Notes under the pieces: model-generated
Told to the model about the DNA's origin: nothing
The model's input: the letters and a program-made list of their open reading frames with translations, nothing else
Database searches by the model: none
Shown here: positions 52,158 through 60,958 of the stretch, piece after piece
Numbering within the stretch: position 1 is the first letter of the stretch
Layout: each line of letters starts with the position of its first letter
Source: Clostridia bacterium
GTDB lineage: Bacteria > Bacillota > Clostridia > Christensenellales > Aristaeellaceae
DNA: 64,000 bases
Assembly: GCA_017464305.1 (NCBI GenBank)
Contig: JAFUDS010000001.1
Location: 89,812-153,811, forward strand
Direction of reading: 5' to 3'
Made by a program: the position numbers and the translations under genes

Positions 52158-54173
52158 TCAGTTCGGGACACGCCCGAAGGAATGAAAGTGCTGTCTCCAA
52201 TAGGAATCGTTCAGGTTGGCATAGCCCAGGGGAGAACCGCAGTGGATCATCATATTGTTGCCCACATAGATGCCGCAATGGGTAATCCCTGCGACCCCAT
52301 CTCCCATGGTGCCCTCGAAGAACACGATATCGCCGGGCTTTACCTGATCTGTTGGTACGTTCCGGCACAGGCTCCGCAGACCCTTTGCCCCCAGCCGCCC
52401 GGTGTTGTACACGCCGCTGGCGGTAAACACGTAGGAAACAAAACCGGAGCAGTCAAAGCTGGTTTCCGGACTGGCTCCACCCCAGACATAGGGGTAGCCG
52501 ACATACTTGGTAGCTTCCTCCATGAGTCTGGCAAAGCTCGGGTCGGCATCCAGCGTCTCCTGGGGAATGTCATACAGCATAGGATCCTTTAGCGGCACCG
52601 CGTGGGGACCGTGAAAGATGCCCTCCATGTTCCCATGGCTTGCCATATACAGGGCATACATGCCCATGGTGTGATGGCTCATGCTGACAACCGGCAGATG
52701 CGACAGATCCTTGTTCTCCATCTTGACGCTGCAGATGGTGTAGGTGTAAGGCACGCTTTCACCGTCTTCTGTTCTGTACCGTGTCTGGGTGGAGATGGTT
52801 TCTGTCACAACATACTGCAGGTTGAAGTATTTCTCGATCACCGGCATGGCTGAATCGATATCCCAGTCCTGCCCATCGTAGTAGGCAGAAATAATGGCGA
52901 TCAGCACATAGGGGTTATGCCAGATCTCATCGGCCTCCACGCGGTACTCATCATAGCCCGGGTGATAGCGCTTATAATGATCCATCTCATCCTGAAGCTG
53001 CCGCTCCTTTTCCGCATACACCCGTTCAGCGGCGCGGACATCCGCTTCCTCAGCGGGATAGGTGCCGATCACGATGGATTCCAGCACCGACTGCGCCAGG
53101 GGAGTGCAGGCCTGCAGGCTGCTCATGACGATCAGGAGCATACTGCCAAGGGCCAGGAGCAAGAGGATGGTCGGATGGCGGCGGACACCTTCCACTGTTT
53201 TTACAGCGGCATCGCTGACCTTCTCCGTGGCTTTTTCGGCGCGCTTTGCTGCGCTGTGCACGGTTTTCCCGTTTGCTCCGCGTTTGGCTGCGGCATACTC
53301 CCGGCGAATGGCACGCTTCTGCTGCCAGCGGGAATAGGGGTTGCTGGTGAACTGTGGGTGCTCTATCTGGGCCTGTTTTTCCAGCACGTGGATATTGGCG
53401 CGATCCAGCCGCTTTTCGGCCTTCTCCAGCCGCCTGTTTGGCCGCATCCGGTGTGCGTGATAGGCGTGCTCGCCCATCTGCAGGGCTGTCTCCGCTTTCT
53501 CACCCGCCTGCAATGCGGCCTCCATAGTCACGTTGTCATCCTCATTGGATTCCTTTGCTTGACGGCGCAGCTGATCTCCGGCTGTTTTCACAGCCTTTTT
53601 CACAGAATGTGTAAGCTGGGACGGCTTCTTTGCATGGGTTTCCTCAAACCGCAGGCGCAGCACCTTTTTCTTTGCGCCGGGGGAAGCAGCGGGACTGACC
53701 GTTTCAGATACCGTTTCGTGCGCCATATCATGCAGCACTCCCTCGGCCTCTGGAGCACGGATACTGCCCGGAGCATCCGCTTCGGCTCTTGCTGTCCTTG
53801 GTTTTTGCCGCGTGTTCTGCACAGCAGGTGCCTGGGGATCGGTTCGGATATCCGAGGCGTTCTCCCTGTGCGGCACGACATGCGCTGCACCCGGCATGTT
53901 CCGGGGAGTAGCCGCACCGGGCTTTTGCTGGGCACGACCTGTCCCCGGCATTTCCTGTAAATGATCCGAGGAAGCTGCGGCAGTGGGTTCTTTGGTCTCC
54001 TCAGTTTCTCGGGAAAGTCTTATCCGATAGCCCTTCCGCAGCTTCTTTTTGGCCGCGTCATACCTGTCGGCGGCTCTTTCCGCACTGGCGATAGGCCGGG
54101 ACAGCGCATCGTTTTCCATCTCCTCCCTGGAGAATTGCAGCCTGGGAGAGCCGCGGCTGTGATGTTCCTCCAT
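52158..54173 (-). CDS. CD1108-type membrane protein with NlpC/P60 hydrolase domain
   Basis: This 671-residue protein starts at ATG 54173 (MEEHHSRG). The first 330 residues are charged and cytoplasmic. A membrane helix follows (about 335-355, PTILLLLALGSMLLIVMSS), then an extracellular region with a lysozyme-like or stalk segment (NPYVLIAIISAYYDGQDWD near 425). The NlpC/P60 domain (about 555-671) has YVWGGASPETSFDCSGF, ITHCGIYVG and MIHCGSP. It is the VirB1-like wall hydrolase of Clostridial conjugative elements. It overlaps the small gene upstream by three bases. Confidence 0.88.
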   Translation of the reverse strand: MEEHHSRGSPRLQFSREEMENDALSRPIASAERAADRYDAAKKKLRKGYRIRLSRETEETKEPTAAASSDHLQEMPGTGRAQQKPGAATPRNMPGAAHVVPHRENASDIRTDPQAPAVQNTRQKPRTARAEADAPGSIRAPEAEGVLHDMAHETVSETVSPAASPGAKKKVLRLRFEETHAKKPSQLTHSVKKAVKTAGDQLRRQAKESNEDDNVTMEAALQAGEKAETALQMGEHAYHAHRMRPNRRLEKAEKRLDRANIHVLEKQAQIEHPQFTSNPYSRWQQKRAIRREYAAAKRGANGKTVHSAAKRAEKATEKVSDAAVKTVEGVRRHPTILLLLALGSMLLIVMSSLQACTPLAQSVLESIVIGTYPAEEADVRAAERVYAEKERQLQDEMDHYKRYHPGYDEYRVEADEIWHNPYVLIAIISAYYDGQDWDIDSAMPVIEKYFNLQYVVTETISTQTRYRTEDGESVPYTYTICSVKMENKDLSHLPVVSMSHHTMGMYALYMASHGNMEGIFHGPHAVPLKDPMLYDIPQETLDADPSFARLMEEATKYVGYPYVWGGASPETSFDCSGFVSYVFTASGVYNTGRLGAKGLRSLCRNVPTDQVKPGDIVFFEGTMGDGVAGITHCGIYVGNNMMIHCGSPLGYANLNDSYWRQHFHSFGRVPN

Positions 54174-54343
54174 CAGGCTTCCGCCTCCTTATTCTCCGGC
54201 GCTTCTTCAGCCTTCTTCTGCAAATACTCGGCAAAATACTTCTCTTCCCGGCGGTCAGCTTCGCCTGCGATCTGCAGAATCGCGCAGATCGCAAAGCCAA
54301 AGCAAGCGGAGATCGGAATCATACAGATCAGAAAAATCATCAT
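54173..54343 (-). CDS. Small membrane protein, DUF3789-like
   Basis: A 56-codon gene fills the gap between the VirB4 and CD1108-type genes. It starts at ATG 54343 (a TAGGAGAAAAAGCCG site lies just upstream) and its TGA overlaps the next ATG (TGATGG). Residues 3-25 form one membrane helix (IFLICMIPISACFGFAICAIL) followed by an acidic, lysine-rich tail. Such one-helix proteins occur at the same place in related elements, but with no known role. Confidence 0.65.
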   Translation of the reverse strand: MMIFLICMIPISACFGFAICAILQIAGEADRREEKYFAEYLQKKAEEAPENKEAEA

Positions 54344-54368
54344 CGGCTTTTTCTCCTATTCCCAGCAC

Positions 54369-56768
54369 TCAGGACGAATGAACCTCGGTGGGCTTGGTCG
54401 TCATGATGCTGTACAGTTTGGTATTCTTCGGGAAACGATCCTGGAAGGGCAGAATCACGTTGCCATAGAACAGCAGCCCTTCACCCTCGCCGCTCTGGGT
54501 CACATAGGACAGCTGGTGCGGCGAAATGCCCAGCTTCTTCGCCAGAATCTCCCGGTCACCGGCGGCCTGATTGAGCATGTAGATGTAGTCGCTGTTCTCA
54601 AAGATGTTTTCAATCTCCTGACTGGCCAGCAGATCCTTCACATTCTGCGTGATACCGGTCGGAATGCCGCCCCACTTGCGGAAGCGCTTCCAGATCTCCA
54701 CGCTGTAGGCAGCGGTCTGCTCTTCCTTCAGCAGGAGGTGGAACTCATCCATGTAGTACCGGGTGGACTTGCCTTCGGCGCGGTTCTCGGTCACGCGGCC
54801 CCATACCTGATCCTGTACGATCAGCATACCCAGCTTTTTCAGCTGCTTGCCCAGCTCCTTGATGTCATAGCAGACCAGGCGATTGCTCACATCCACATTG
54901 GTGCGGTGATTGAATACGTTCAGAGAGCCGGTGACATAGATTTCAAGGGCGGTCGCCAGCGCCTGCGCTTCCTTTTCCTCCTGCTGACGCAGGGCGTTGT
55001 ACAGATCCTCCAGGATCGGCACGTTTTCCGGGCAGGGATTGGCAAGGTAGGGCTGATAGATGATGTGCACGGCGCGGTCGATGATGGTCTTTTCAATCGG
55101 CTGCAGGCCGTCGCGTCCACCGACGATCAGCTCACACAGGGACAGGATGAAGTCCGATTTCAGGGAAAGCGGATTCTCATCGTCACTGTAGTTGAGGTTG
55201 ATATCCATGGGATTGATGTAGGAATCGCTGGTGGGCGAAATCCGGATGACCTGCCCATGGAACATATTGACCAAGGGGTAATACTCGCCCTCCGGGTCGC
55301 AGATGATCACATCATCGTCGGTCAGCAGGATCACGTTGGCGATCTCGCGCTTTGCGGCGAAGGATTTACCAGAGCCAGGTGTACCGAGGATCAGGCCGTT
55401 AGGGTTCTTCAGCCATTTCCGATCCACCATGATCAGGTTGTTGGACAGGGCATTCAGACCGCAGTACAGGGCCTCCCGGCTGGTCTGGAACAGTTCCTGG
55501 GTGGTGAAGGGCACAAAAATAGCGGTTGACGATGTCGTCAGACCGCGTTGAATCCGGATGGGATTGTGTCCCAGGGGAAGACAGGCAACCATGCCGCTTT
55601 CCTGCTGGAAGTCCAGCGGGATCAGCTGGCAGTTGTGCTGCTGCGCCAGGCTCTGCGCCTGCTTTACATTCAGACTCAGCTGCTTGGCATTGTCCGCTGT
55701 GTTCAACACCAGGAAGGTGATGAGGAACATACGCTCGTTCCGGCTTTGCAGATCCTCCAGCAGCTTTTTGGCCTCGCCGCCGTAGGTGGCCAGGTCGCTG
55801 GGAATGATATCCATGTCATACCCGGCGCGGACAGCCTTTTTCTGCTCCTCGATCTTCATCTTGTCCAGATCGGTGATTTTCCGCTTCACATCCTTGATGG
55901 CGGCCACCTGGTCGATGGCCTGGATATGCAGGGAAACGATCAGGCTGGATTCCATGGCCAGGAAGTCCGCAAGGCACCGGTCGTTCAGGTCGGCGGCAAG
56001 GATGGAGAAGAAGCTGACCTCGCCCTGCTTGCTGCCCATGCCGAAGGTGTTCTTCGCCCGGAAGTCAAAGCTCGCCGGGGCGATGAAGTCCTTGGTGGAA
56101 AGCCCGGTTGGGGCCAGCCACCTCCAGTCGAACTGGAACGGAGCCTGCGTATCCATGTGGAACATGTCATGCATCAGCCGCAATCGCTCCCGTCCGTCCA
56201 GCGGGGATGCGGCGACGCCCAGACGCTTGAAATTGTTCAGCAGATCAATCTCGATGCGTTCCAGGCGCGGCTTGGCCGTCTTGATGTTTTCCGCCTCAAT
56301 GCCGTAGGTGATGAACTTGGTCTTGGTCAGACCGTTGTTGCCCTTGGCCAGCTGGTTTTGCAGCATGTCGGCATATTCATGCCGCACATCATTGAACCCG
56401 TCATCCTTATCCGGAATGATGATGCTCTGCTCAAAGGATTCGGCGCTGGCCGTCAGATTGAGGAAGGAAAACTGCAGATGAATCGATGCGTCAAAGTAGT
56501 TGAGGAAATCGCACCAGCCCTCGAAGATCGAGGCTTTATCGTCGTTCTGCGCCAGCTGGTAATTGATATCCTGAAACTGAATAGTCTTGGTGTAATAGCT
56601 GTCGGTCACGCGGCAGATGCCGTCAGGCCACATCCGCTGATACGGGATGGTGTCCTGCGCTGTACGCGGGCCCTTTTTCGCGCTTTGCTGCCCCTTGCGG
56701 GCCATCAGCTCCTGCAGCTGCTTTTTCTCAGAGCGCGTCAGCTTGAGCTTTTCCTTTTTCTTTGCCAT
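54369..56768 (-). CDS. VirB4-like conjugation ATPase
   Basis: This 799-residue ATPase powers assembly of the mating channel. ATG 56768 (MAKKKEKLKL) is chosen because AGGATCCTTC-free sequence with AAGGATCC spacing is poor for the earlier in-frame start, and family members begin with this basic stretch. Walker A is GTPGSGKS near residue 463, Walker B is in RYYMDEFHLLL near 645, and the ITQNVKDLL motif follows near 675. The N-terminal half is the CagE/TrbE-type domain. It overlaps the end of the PrgI gene by 41 bases. Complete. Confidence 0.93.
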   Translation of the reverse strand: MAKKKEKLKLTRSEKKQLQELMARKGQQSAKKGPRTAQDTIPYQRMWPDGICRVTDSYYTKTIQFQDINYQLAQNDDKASIFEGWCDFLNYFDASIHLQFSFLNLTASAESFEQSIIIPDKDDGFNDVRHEYADMLQNQLAKGNNGLTKTKFITYGIEAENIKTAKPRLERIEIDLLNNFKRLGVAASPLDGRERLRLMHDMFHMDTQAPFQFDWRWLAPTGLSTKDFIAPASFDFRAKNTFGMGSKQGEVSFFSILAADLNDRCLADFLAMESSLIVSLHIQAIDQVAAIKDVKRKITDLDKMKIEEQKKAVRAGYDMDIIPSDLATYGGEAKKLLEDLQSRNERMFLITFLVLNTADNAKQLSLNVKQAQSLAQQHNCQLIPLDFQQESGMVACLPLGHNPIRIQRGLTTSSTAIFVPFTTQELFQTSREALYCGLNALSNNLIMVDRKWLKNPNGLILGTPGSGKSFAAKREIANVILLTDDDVIICDPEGEYYPLVNMFHGQVIRISPTSDSYINPMDINLNYSDDENPLSLKSDFILSLCELIVGGRDGLQPIEKTIIDRAVHIIYQPYLANPCPENVPILEDLYNALRQQEEKEAQALATALEIYVTGSLNVFNHRTNVDVSNRLVCYDIKELGKQLKKLGMLIVQDQVWGRVTENRAEGKSTRYYMDEFHLLLKEEQTAAYSVEIWKRFRKWGGIPTGITQNVKDLLASQEIENIFENSDYIYMLNQAAGDREILAKKLGISPHQLSYVTQSGEGEGLLFYGNVILPFQDRFPKNTKLYSIMTTKPTEVHSS

Positions 56769-57126
56769 GAAGGATCCTTCTAACCTCCCGTCTGTTGCGG
56801 ATATTCTGTTCAATCACCGCGTAAAAGTTGTTCGTTTCATACGCCCGTGTTCTGGGCCGGACAAACCGTGCCTGAATGTAGTGCTTCAGCAGCACCTCCA
56901 GCGGCTGCCCATTGCGCTCAAACATGGCGAACATGAAAAACGGCAGCATGATGATGATCATGAGCGCCGCCGCCAGGCTCACCCCGATGCCTCCCTTGGT
57001 CAAGAAGAACACCGGCACGCCAAACAAGGCACCCAGCCCGAAGCAGACAACCTGCCTCTTGGTCAGATTGAACAGGAACTTGGATTTGACGCGGTTCAAA
57101 TCCTTGGGAACCGGTACGTAGGCCAT
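56728..57126 (-). CDS. PrgI-family membrane protein
   Basis: This 132-residue protein has the PrgI opening VPVPKDLNRVKSKFLFNLTKRQ, two adjacent membrane helices (about 28-48 and 52-70) and a basic tail. PrgI proteins (VirB3-like) bind the VirB4 ATPase, which is encoded just downstream with overlap. ATG 57126 follows AAGGAGG, provided by the last codons of the small basic ORF upstream. Confidence 0.9.
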   Translation of the reverse strand: MAYVPVPKDLNRVKSKFLFNLTKRQVVCFGLGALFGVPVFFLTKGGIGVSLAAALMIIIMLPFFMFAMFERNGQPLEVLLKHYIQARFVRPRTRAYETNNFYAVIEQNIRNRREVRRILHGKEKGKAQADAL

Positions 57127-57129
57127 GGG

Positions 57130-57309
57130 TCATCCTCCTTTTCTACGGAGCGCATACCATGCAGGCATCCGCTTTCCGGTCTGATTTCTGCTGCCCTGAC
57201 GCTTGCGCTTTCGTTTGCGCAGCGTCCTGTACTTCTTTCGCGGTTTTGCTTGTGGTTTAGTTCGTAGTTTTGCTCTTGGTGTTGATTGCCAAGTGTTTTT
57301 CTTTTTCAT
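57130..57309 (-). CDS. Small, very basic protein of unknown function
   Basis: This 59-residue frame from ATG 57309 (MKKKNTWQST) is made mostly of Lys, Arg, Gln and Thr (TKPQAKPRKKYRT, RKRKRKRQGS) and ends YALRRKGG. Its final codons AAA GGA GGA TGA form the ribosome binding site of the PrgI gene, the same coupling used elsewhere in the operon. A 12-base triple repeat lies just before it. It could bind DNA or RNA, or be non-functional; I do not recognise it. Confidence 0.45.
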   Translation of the reverse strand: MKKKNTWQSTPRAKLRTKPQAKPRKKYRTLRKRKRKRQGSRNQTGKRMPAWYALRRKGG

Positions 57310-57319
57310 TACCGTCACG

Positions 57320-57355
57320 CTCGTTCCTGATTTCGTCCCTGATTCCGTTCCTGAT
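57320..57355. repeat. Three perfect-length 12-base tandem repeats
   Basis: CTCGTTCCTGAT, TTCGTCCCTGAT and TCCGTTCCTGAT follow each other without gap. On the transcribed strand they read ATCAGGAACGGA, ATCAGGGACGAA and ATCAGGAACGAG, directly after the TrbL-like stop codon. The AGG core resembles weak ribosome binding sites. Confidence 0.65.
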
Positions 57356-58230
57356 TAGTGTGCGTTAAAAATGGACTTGGCGACGGAGCTGGACTTAAAG
57401 AGGGTAAAGCACAGAAGCACTGTGTACCCAATGCATGTCCAGAGCGCCGCGCTTACATCGCTGCCGACGCTGATGTTTTGCACCAGCACTGCATAGATTC
57501 CAACGCAGACCATAATGAGGAACGCCTGAAAGCCCAGGGCAAAGAGCGACCGCAGGTAATTCTGTCCCATCTGACCCCACTCCCGGTTCACCATGGTCGC
57601 CATGGGGATCGGAGCCACCGAGGTGACCATATAGATCTCGATCATGCGGCCATAGACGATGATGAAGATGCAGATGCTCAGTACCCAGGCGATAATGCCC
57701 ATCAGGGAGGACTGGAACCACAGCCCAAACAGCGGGCCGATCTCCATCTCCATGAGCCTTGCTTCCATATCTCCGATCAAGGTCGTCACATCCAGCGCGG
57801 TTTCTCCGATAATGACGCCGGCTGCCTGACTGACCACATGCTGGGCGACATCAAAGACGGCCATGACGATGTTCCAGGTGTTGGTGACGATCAGCACGGC
57901 GGCGAAGGTCTTGATGATCCACTTGAAGAAGATGAAGGTCTCGAAGTCGTGCATGTTGTTGCGGTCAATCAGGAGCTGGATCAGCTCAAGGCACATGACA
58001 AAGGTCAGGATGATCCCGGCGATGGGCACCACCACATTTTCAGACAGACTTTTGATCATGCTGAAGATGCTGCCGTTCCATGCCTGGGGCGTCTTGCCCA
58101 CGGTCGCGGCCACATCGGCCACGCGGGTATTGATGCTGTCAAACAGTCCGGACAGATTACTGACGATGCCGCCGATCAGCAGCTCCTTGAGCCACTCGGT
58201 AATCTTGTCCCAAATGAAATTCAAGGACAT
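57355..58230 (-). CDS. TrbL/VirB6-like polytopic membrane protein
   Basis: This 291-residue protein has about six membrane helices after an amphipathic N-terminus (WDKITEWLKELLIGGIVSNLSGLF). The EIGPLFGLWFQSSLMGIIAWVLSI loop and the APIPMATMVNREWGQMGQNYLRSL segment near residue 215 are typical of VirB6/TrbL proteins of Clostridial conjugative elements. It forms the inner-membrane base of the channel. ATG 58230 follows AAGGAGGG. Confidence 0.88.
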   Translation of the reverse strand: MSLNFIWDKITEWLKELLIGGIVSNLSGLFDSINTRVADVAATVGKTPQAWNGSIFSMIKSLSENVVVPIAGIILTFVMCLELIQLLIDRNNMHDFETFIFFKWIIKTFAAVLIVTNTWNIVMAVFDVAQHVVSQAAGVIIGETALDVTTLIGDMEARLMEMEIGPLFGLWFQSSLMGIIAWVLSICIFIIVYGRMIEIYMVTSVAPIPMATMVNREWGQMGQNYLRSLFALGFQAFLIMVCVGIYAVLVQNISVGSDVSAALWTCIGYTVLLCFTLFKSSSVAKSIFNAH

Positions 58231-58242
58231 CCCTCCTTAAAA

Positions 58243-58269
58243 GCCCCTTCCGCCGAAGCGGAAGAGGGC
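58243..58269. other. Intercistronic hairpin between maff2 and trbL-like genes
   Basis: GCCCCTTCCGC and GCGGAAGAGGGC pair (one bulge) around CGAA. On the minus strand it is followed by TTTTAAGGAGGG, a short T-run merged with the next ribosome binding site, so partial termination is possible. Confidence 0.5.
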
Positions 58270-58290
58270 GAAAGAGTGGTCGAAGCTCCA

Positions 58291-58506
58291 TCAGCCGAAG
58301 AGGCCGCTGAGCAGAGGAACGAGGGTGGTGCCGATCAGAGCCACACCGCCGCCGGCCATCAGCTGCTTGATGCCCTGGGACTTCGCGCCGGGATTGTCGT
58401 TGCCATACCCCTCCAGCAGGTTAATGACACCCCAGATGCCCAGGCCCGCACCGATGGCTACGACCAGCGTCTGGAGAACCGTTACAGCAGAAGCAAAAAA
58501 AGCCAT
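58291..58506 (-). CDS. Maff2-family protein (VirB2-like small membrane protein)
   Basis: This 71-residue protein has two membrane helices (about 5-28 and 48-70) joined by a short polar loop with EGYGNDNPGAKSQGIKQLMAGGG, the Maff2 signature. It lies between the coupling protein and the TrbL-like gene, where a VirB2-type pilin would be encoded. ATG 58506 follows GGAGG. No signal peptidase site is evident. A pilin-like role is inferred from size and context. Confidence 0.9.
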   Translation of the reverse strand: MAFFASAVTVLQTLVVAIGAGLGIWGVINLLEGYGNDNPGAKSQGIKQLMAGGGVALIGTTLVPLLSGLFG

Positions 58507-58521
58507 ATACTTACCTCCGTA

Positions 58522-60372
58522 TCATAAAAGGCCGCCGTATCCGGCAGCCAGTAGTTGGGTTTCATCTGTCAGCTCCTCCAGCAGCTCTTCCTCATCATCT
58601 GGGTTATCGCTCACGTCGATTTCCCAGACCTGGCTTTCCTCCTCCAGCCGAAGCCTCAGCTGGCGGGAAAGGTACTTTTCGATGCGGAAGGCGTTCTTGG
58701 GATCGGAGTCTGACAGATATTTGTAGTTGGGATGCGATGTGATGTCGTACTTGTCTGAGAGAAAGGGTCTCACACCCCGTACCTGCAGGATGCACTTCCC
58801 GCCGTCCATGACGGCGATCTCGTCCACAGACATCAGGGATTTGCCGAGCTTCTGATAGTTCAGTGAGTGAGAAGTCTCACGGCCCCGGCTTTCGCCGGTA
58901 TTGAACGTATCAATGGTTTCCTTGCCAAGGAGTTCCTCCATCTCCTTGAGGGTAGTCTTTTCCTTCCCGCCCAGAAACAGCAGCGTGTCGCAGTTGCCGA
59001 CGATGGTATCCGCGTTATCCTTGTAGATGGCCTTGAGCTGGGACTGCGCCTGCAGGACAATGCAGGCAGAAATCTCACGGCTGCGGATGGTGGCGATCAG
59101 CTTTTCAAAGTTGGGGATCTGTCCGATGTTGGCAAACTCGTCGATCAGGCAGCGCACATGCACCGGCAGGCGTCCGCCATGCACGTCATCCGCCATTTCG
59201 CAGAGCAGGTTGAACATCTGGGAGTACGCCATGCTGATGAGAAAATTGAAGCTGGCGTCTGTGTCCGACATGATGAGGAACAGGGCAGTGCGCTTTTCCC
59301 CGATGGTGTCCAGGTGGAGTTCATCATAGGCCGTGATCTCCCGAAGCTCCTCAATATCGAACACAGCGAGCCTTGCGCCGCAGCTGACCAGAATGCTCTT
59401 GGCCGTCTTGCCGGCAGCCATCTTGTATTTGGCATACTGGCGGACAGCAAAGTGTCCCGGCTTCCGTTTGCCCAGCTCCGCAAACTTCAGATCCACCTCG
59501 TTCTGGTAATCCTCATCGTCCTCGCGGGCATCCATTTTATTGAGCATGTCGATGAGGGTGGCAAAGTTCTGCTCCTCCGGCGGCAGCTCATAGTGAATAT
59601 AGCCGATCAGGGCGATATACAACAGCGTTTCTGCCTTCACCCAGAAATCATCACCGCCTTTTCCTTCCCCCTTGGTGTTGGAGATCAGGACAGTGACCAG
59701 CTTCAGGATATCCTTTTCTGAGTGGATATAGGCGAAGGGATTGTAGTGCATCGACTTCTGGAAGTTGATCGTATTGAAGGCGCGGACATCGTATCCGGCC
59801 GCCGCCAGCATCTTGCCGGTCTCCACGATCAGGGTACCCTTCGGGTCAGTGACCACGATGGACGTGCCCTTGGTTTTGGTGCACTGCATGATGTTAGGCT
59901 TGATGAAAAACCTTGTCTTACCCGAGCCGGAGCCGCCGACCACCAGCACGTTTTTATTCCGTGCATTGCGTGGATCCTTAGGACGGCTGCTCATAGTGAG
60001 GCTTTCCGTCTTTGTCAGGATCACGTTATTCCAGGGATCCGGATCAATAAACGGCGCAATATCGGAGTGCGTACCCCAGCGGGCGGAGCCGTACTCTTCA
60101 TTGCGCCGATACTTTTTCGCGTTCCGGCTTTTCCCATAGACCATCATGCGAAGGATGCAGCCGACCAGGAGGCCGAGCAGAAGATCGGATGGGTGGAAGC
60201 TGGGCCAGGGAGACTGAAAGGCGGCAGTGAAACCGTCCATCAGGTGGAGGAATTTCTGAGAAGCATCTGCGCCCTCGGCTAAGCGCCAGGCTTCTCCCAG
60301 CTTGGTCTCATACAGGCCGATCAGGAAGTAAGGGAGATTCATGATCAGTTGTTTTTTCAGCTTCTCGCTCAT
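58522..60372 (-). CDS. VirD4/TraG-type coupling protein
   Basis: This 616-residue ATPase brings the relaxase-DNA complex to the channel. The N-terminus has two membrane segments (about 8-22 and 62-80). Walker A is VGGSGSGKTRFF near residue 145, preceded by RNKNVLVVG, and Walker B lies in HVRCLIDEFANIG near 405. The later IVLQAQSQLKAIY and NCDTLLFLGG blocks are typical of TraG/VirD4. The C-terminus is acidic. It overlaps the PcfB gene by four bases and follows the usual PcfB-VirD4-Maff2-TrbL-PrgI-VirB4 order. Confidence 0.94.
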   Translation of the reverse strand: MSEKLKKQLIMNLPYFLIGLYETKLGEAWRLAEGADASQKFLHLMDGFTAAFQSPWPSFHPSDLLLGLLVGCILRMMVYGKSRNAKKYRRNEEYGSARWGTHSDIAPFIDPDPWNNVILTKTESLTMSSRPKDPRNARNKNVLVVGGSGSGKTRFFIKPNIMQCTKTKGTSIVVTDPKGTLIVETGKMLAAAGYDVRAFNTINFQKSMHYNPFAYIHSEKDILKLVTVLISNTKGEGKGGDDFWVKAETLLYIALIGYIHYELPPEEQNFATLIDMLNKMDAREDDEDYQNEVDLKFAELGKRKPGHFAVRQYAKYKMAAGKTAKSILVSCGARLAVFDIEELREITAYDELHLDTIGEKRTALFLIMSDTDASFNFLISMAYSQMFNLLCEMADDVHGGRLPVHVRCLIDEFANIGQIPNFEKLIATIRSREISACIVLQAQSQLKAIYKDNADTIVGNCDTLLFLGGKEKTTLKEMEELLGKETIDTFNTGESRGRETSHSLNYQKLGKSLMSVDEIAVMDGGKCILQVRGVRPFLSDKYDITSHPNYKYLSDSDPKNAFRIEKYLSRQLRLRLEEESQVWEIDVSDNPDDEEELLEELTDETQLLAAGYGGLL

Positions 60373-60857
60373 CGCTGCATCCCCTTGTCCAGGACACGAT
60401 CCTTTTTGCGGCCGGGCAGCATATCCTTGGCAGGATCCACAACCGGCTGAATGGGCGGATGCTCCCGTTTATGCTTTTTCACGTAGCTGGCAGCGTAGGC
60501 GGACATCGCCTGATCAATCGCGCTTCGGTCGCGGGCCTTGAAAAACAGCATATAGCGCTGCTTTCCCTCCGGGGAGACCCCCTTTTTGATGGCGTAGTCC
60601 ACGCCGTACTGCTTGGCGATATGATCGAAGGTTCTTGCCTCTTCCTTATCCGCCAGCTCCGTCTTTTCGACCCCCTGATTCTGGGCAATCAGCTCCTTGA
60701 CCGTCTGTTTGCCCTGGGGCTTGACCTCATGATGCTCCTTGAGCCTCCCCTTGGAATAGCGCAGGAATTTCATGAAGGCCGTAGCCAGGGTGCGGGCCGT
60801 CAGCTTACTGGTGTTGATGATCAGGGTGACCGATTTGTTTTCAATATCTTCCTGCAT
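60369..60857 (-). CDS. PcfB-family relaxosome accessory protein
   Basis: This 162-residue protein starts at ATG 60857 (MQEDIENKS) after AGGGAGA; the longer frame upstream is not supported. The NKSVTLIINTSKLTARTLATA opening and the KGRLKEHHEVKPQGKQTVKELIAQ block are typical of PcfB, an accessory factor that links the relaxosome to the coupling protein in pCF10-like systems. A basic C-terminus follows. It is translated just before VirD4, with a four-base overlap. Confidence 0.88.
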   Translation of the reverse strand: MQEDIENKSVTLIINTSKLTARTLATAFMKFLRYSKGRLKEHHEVKPQGKQTVKELIAQNQGVEKTELADKEEARTFDHIAKQYGVDYAIKKGVSPEGKQRYMLFFKARDRSAIDQAMSAYAASYVKKHKREHPPIQPVVDPAKDMLPGRKKDRVLDKGMQR

Positions 60858-60888
60858 GGGAATCTCCCTTCTGTGTCGGAAATGAAAA

Positions 60889-60911
60889 GGAGATGCCAGG
60901 GAGGCACCTCC
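60889..60911 (-). terminator. Terminator-like hairpin after the Cna-B surface protein gene
   Basis: On the minus strand, GGAGGTGCC and GGCATCTCC pair (one mismatch) around TCCCT and are followed by TTTTCATTTCC. It lies between the surface-protein stop (60959) and the PcfB start and may reduce read-through into the transfer genes. Confidence 0.5.
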
Positions 60912-60958
60912 AGTCGGTGAAGGAAATACAGACGCTGCATGCAAGCATCTCTCCTCGT

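Noticed and set aside
52084-52368. N-terminal extension of the smaller NlpC/P60 protein
   Set aside because: The extension is an out-of-frame reading of the end of the upstream gene and of the hairpin; a proper ribosome binding site supports the start at 52083.
53961-55529. 522-residue plus-strand frame
   Set aside because: It lies opposite the VirB4 and CD1108-type genes. The long open frame results from high GC and codon bias on the real strand.
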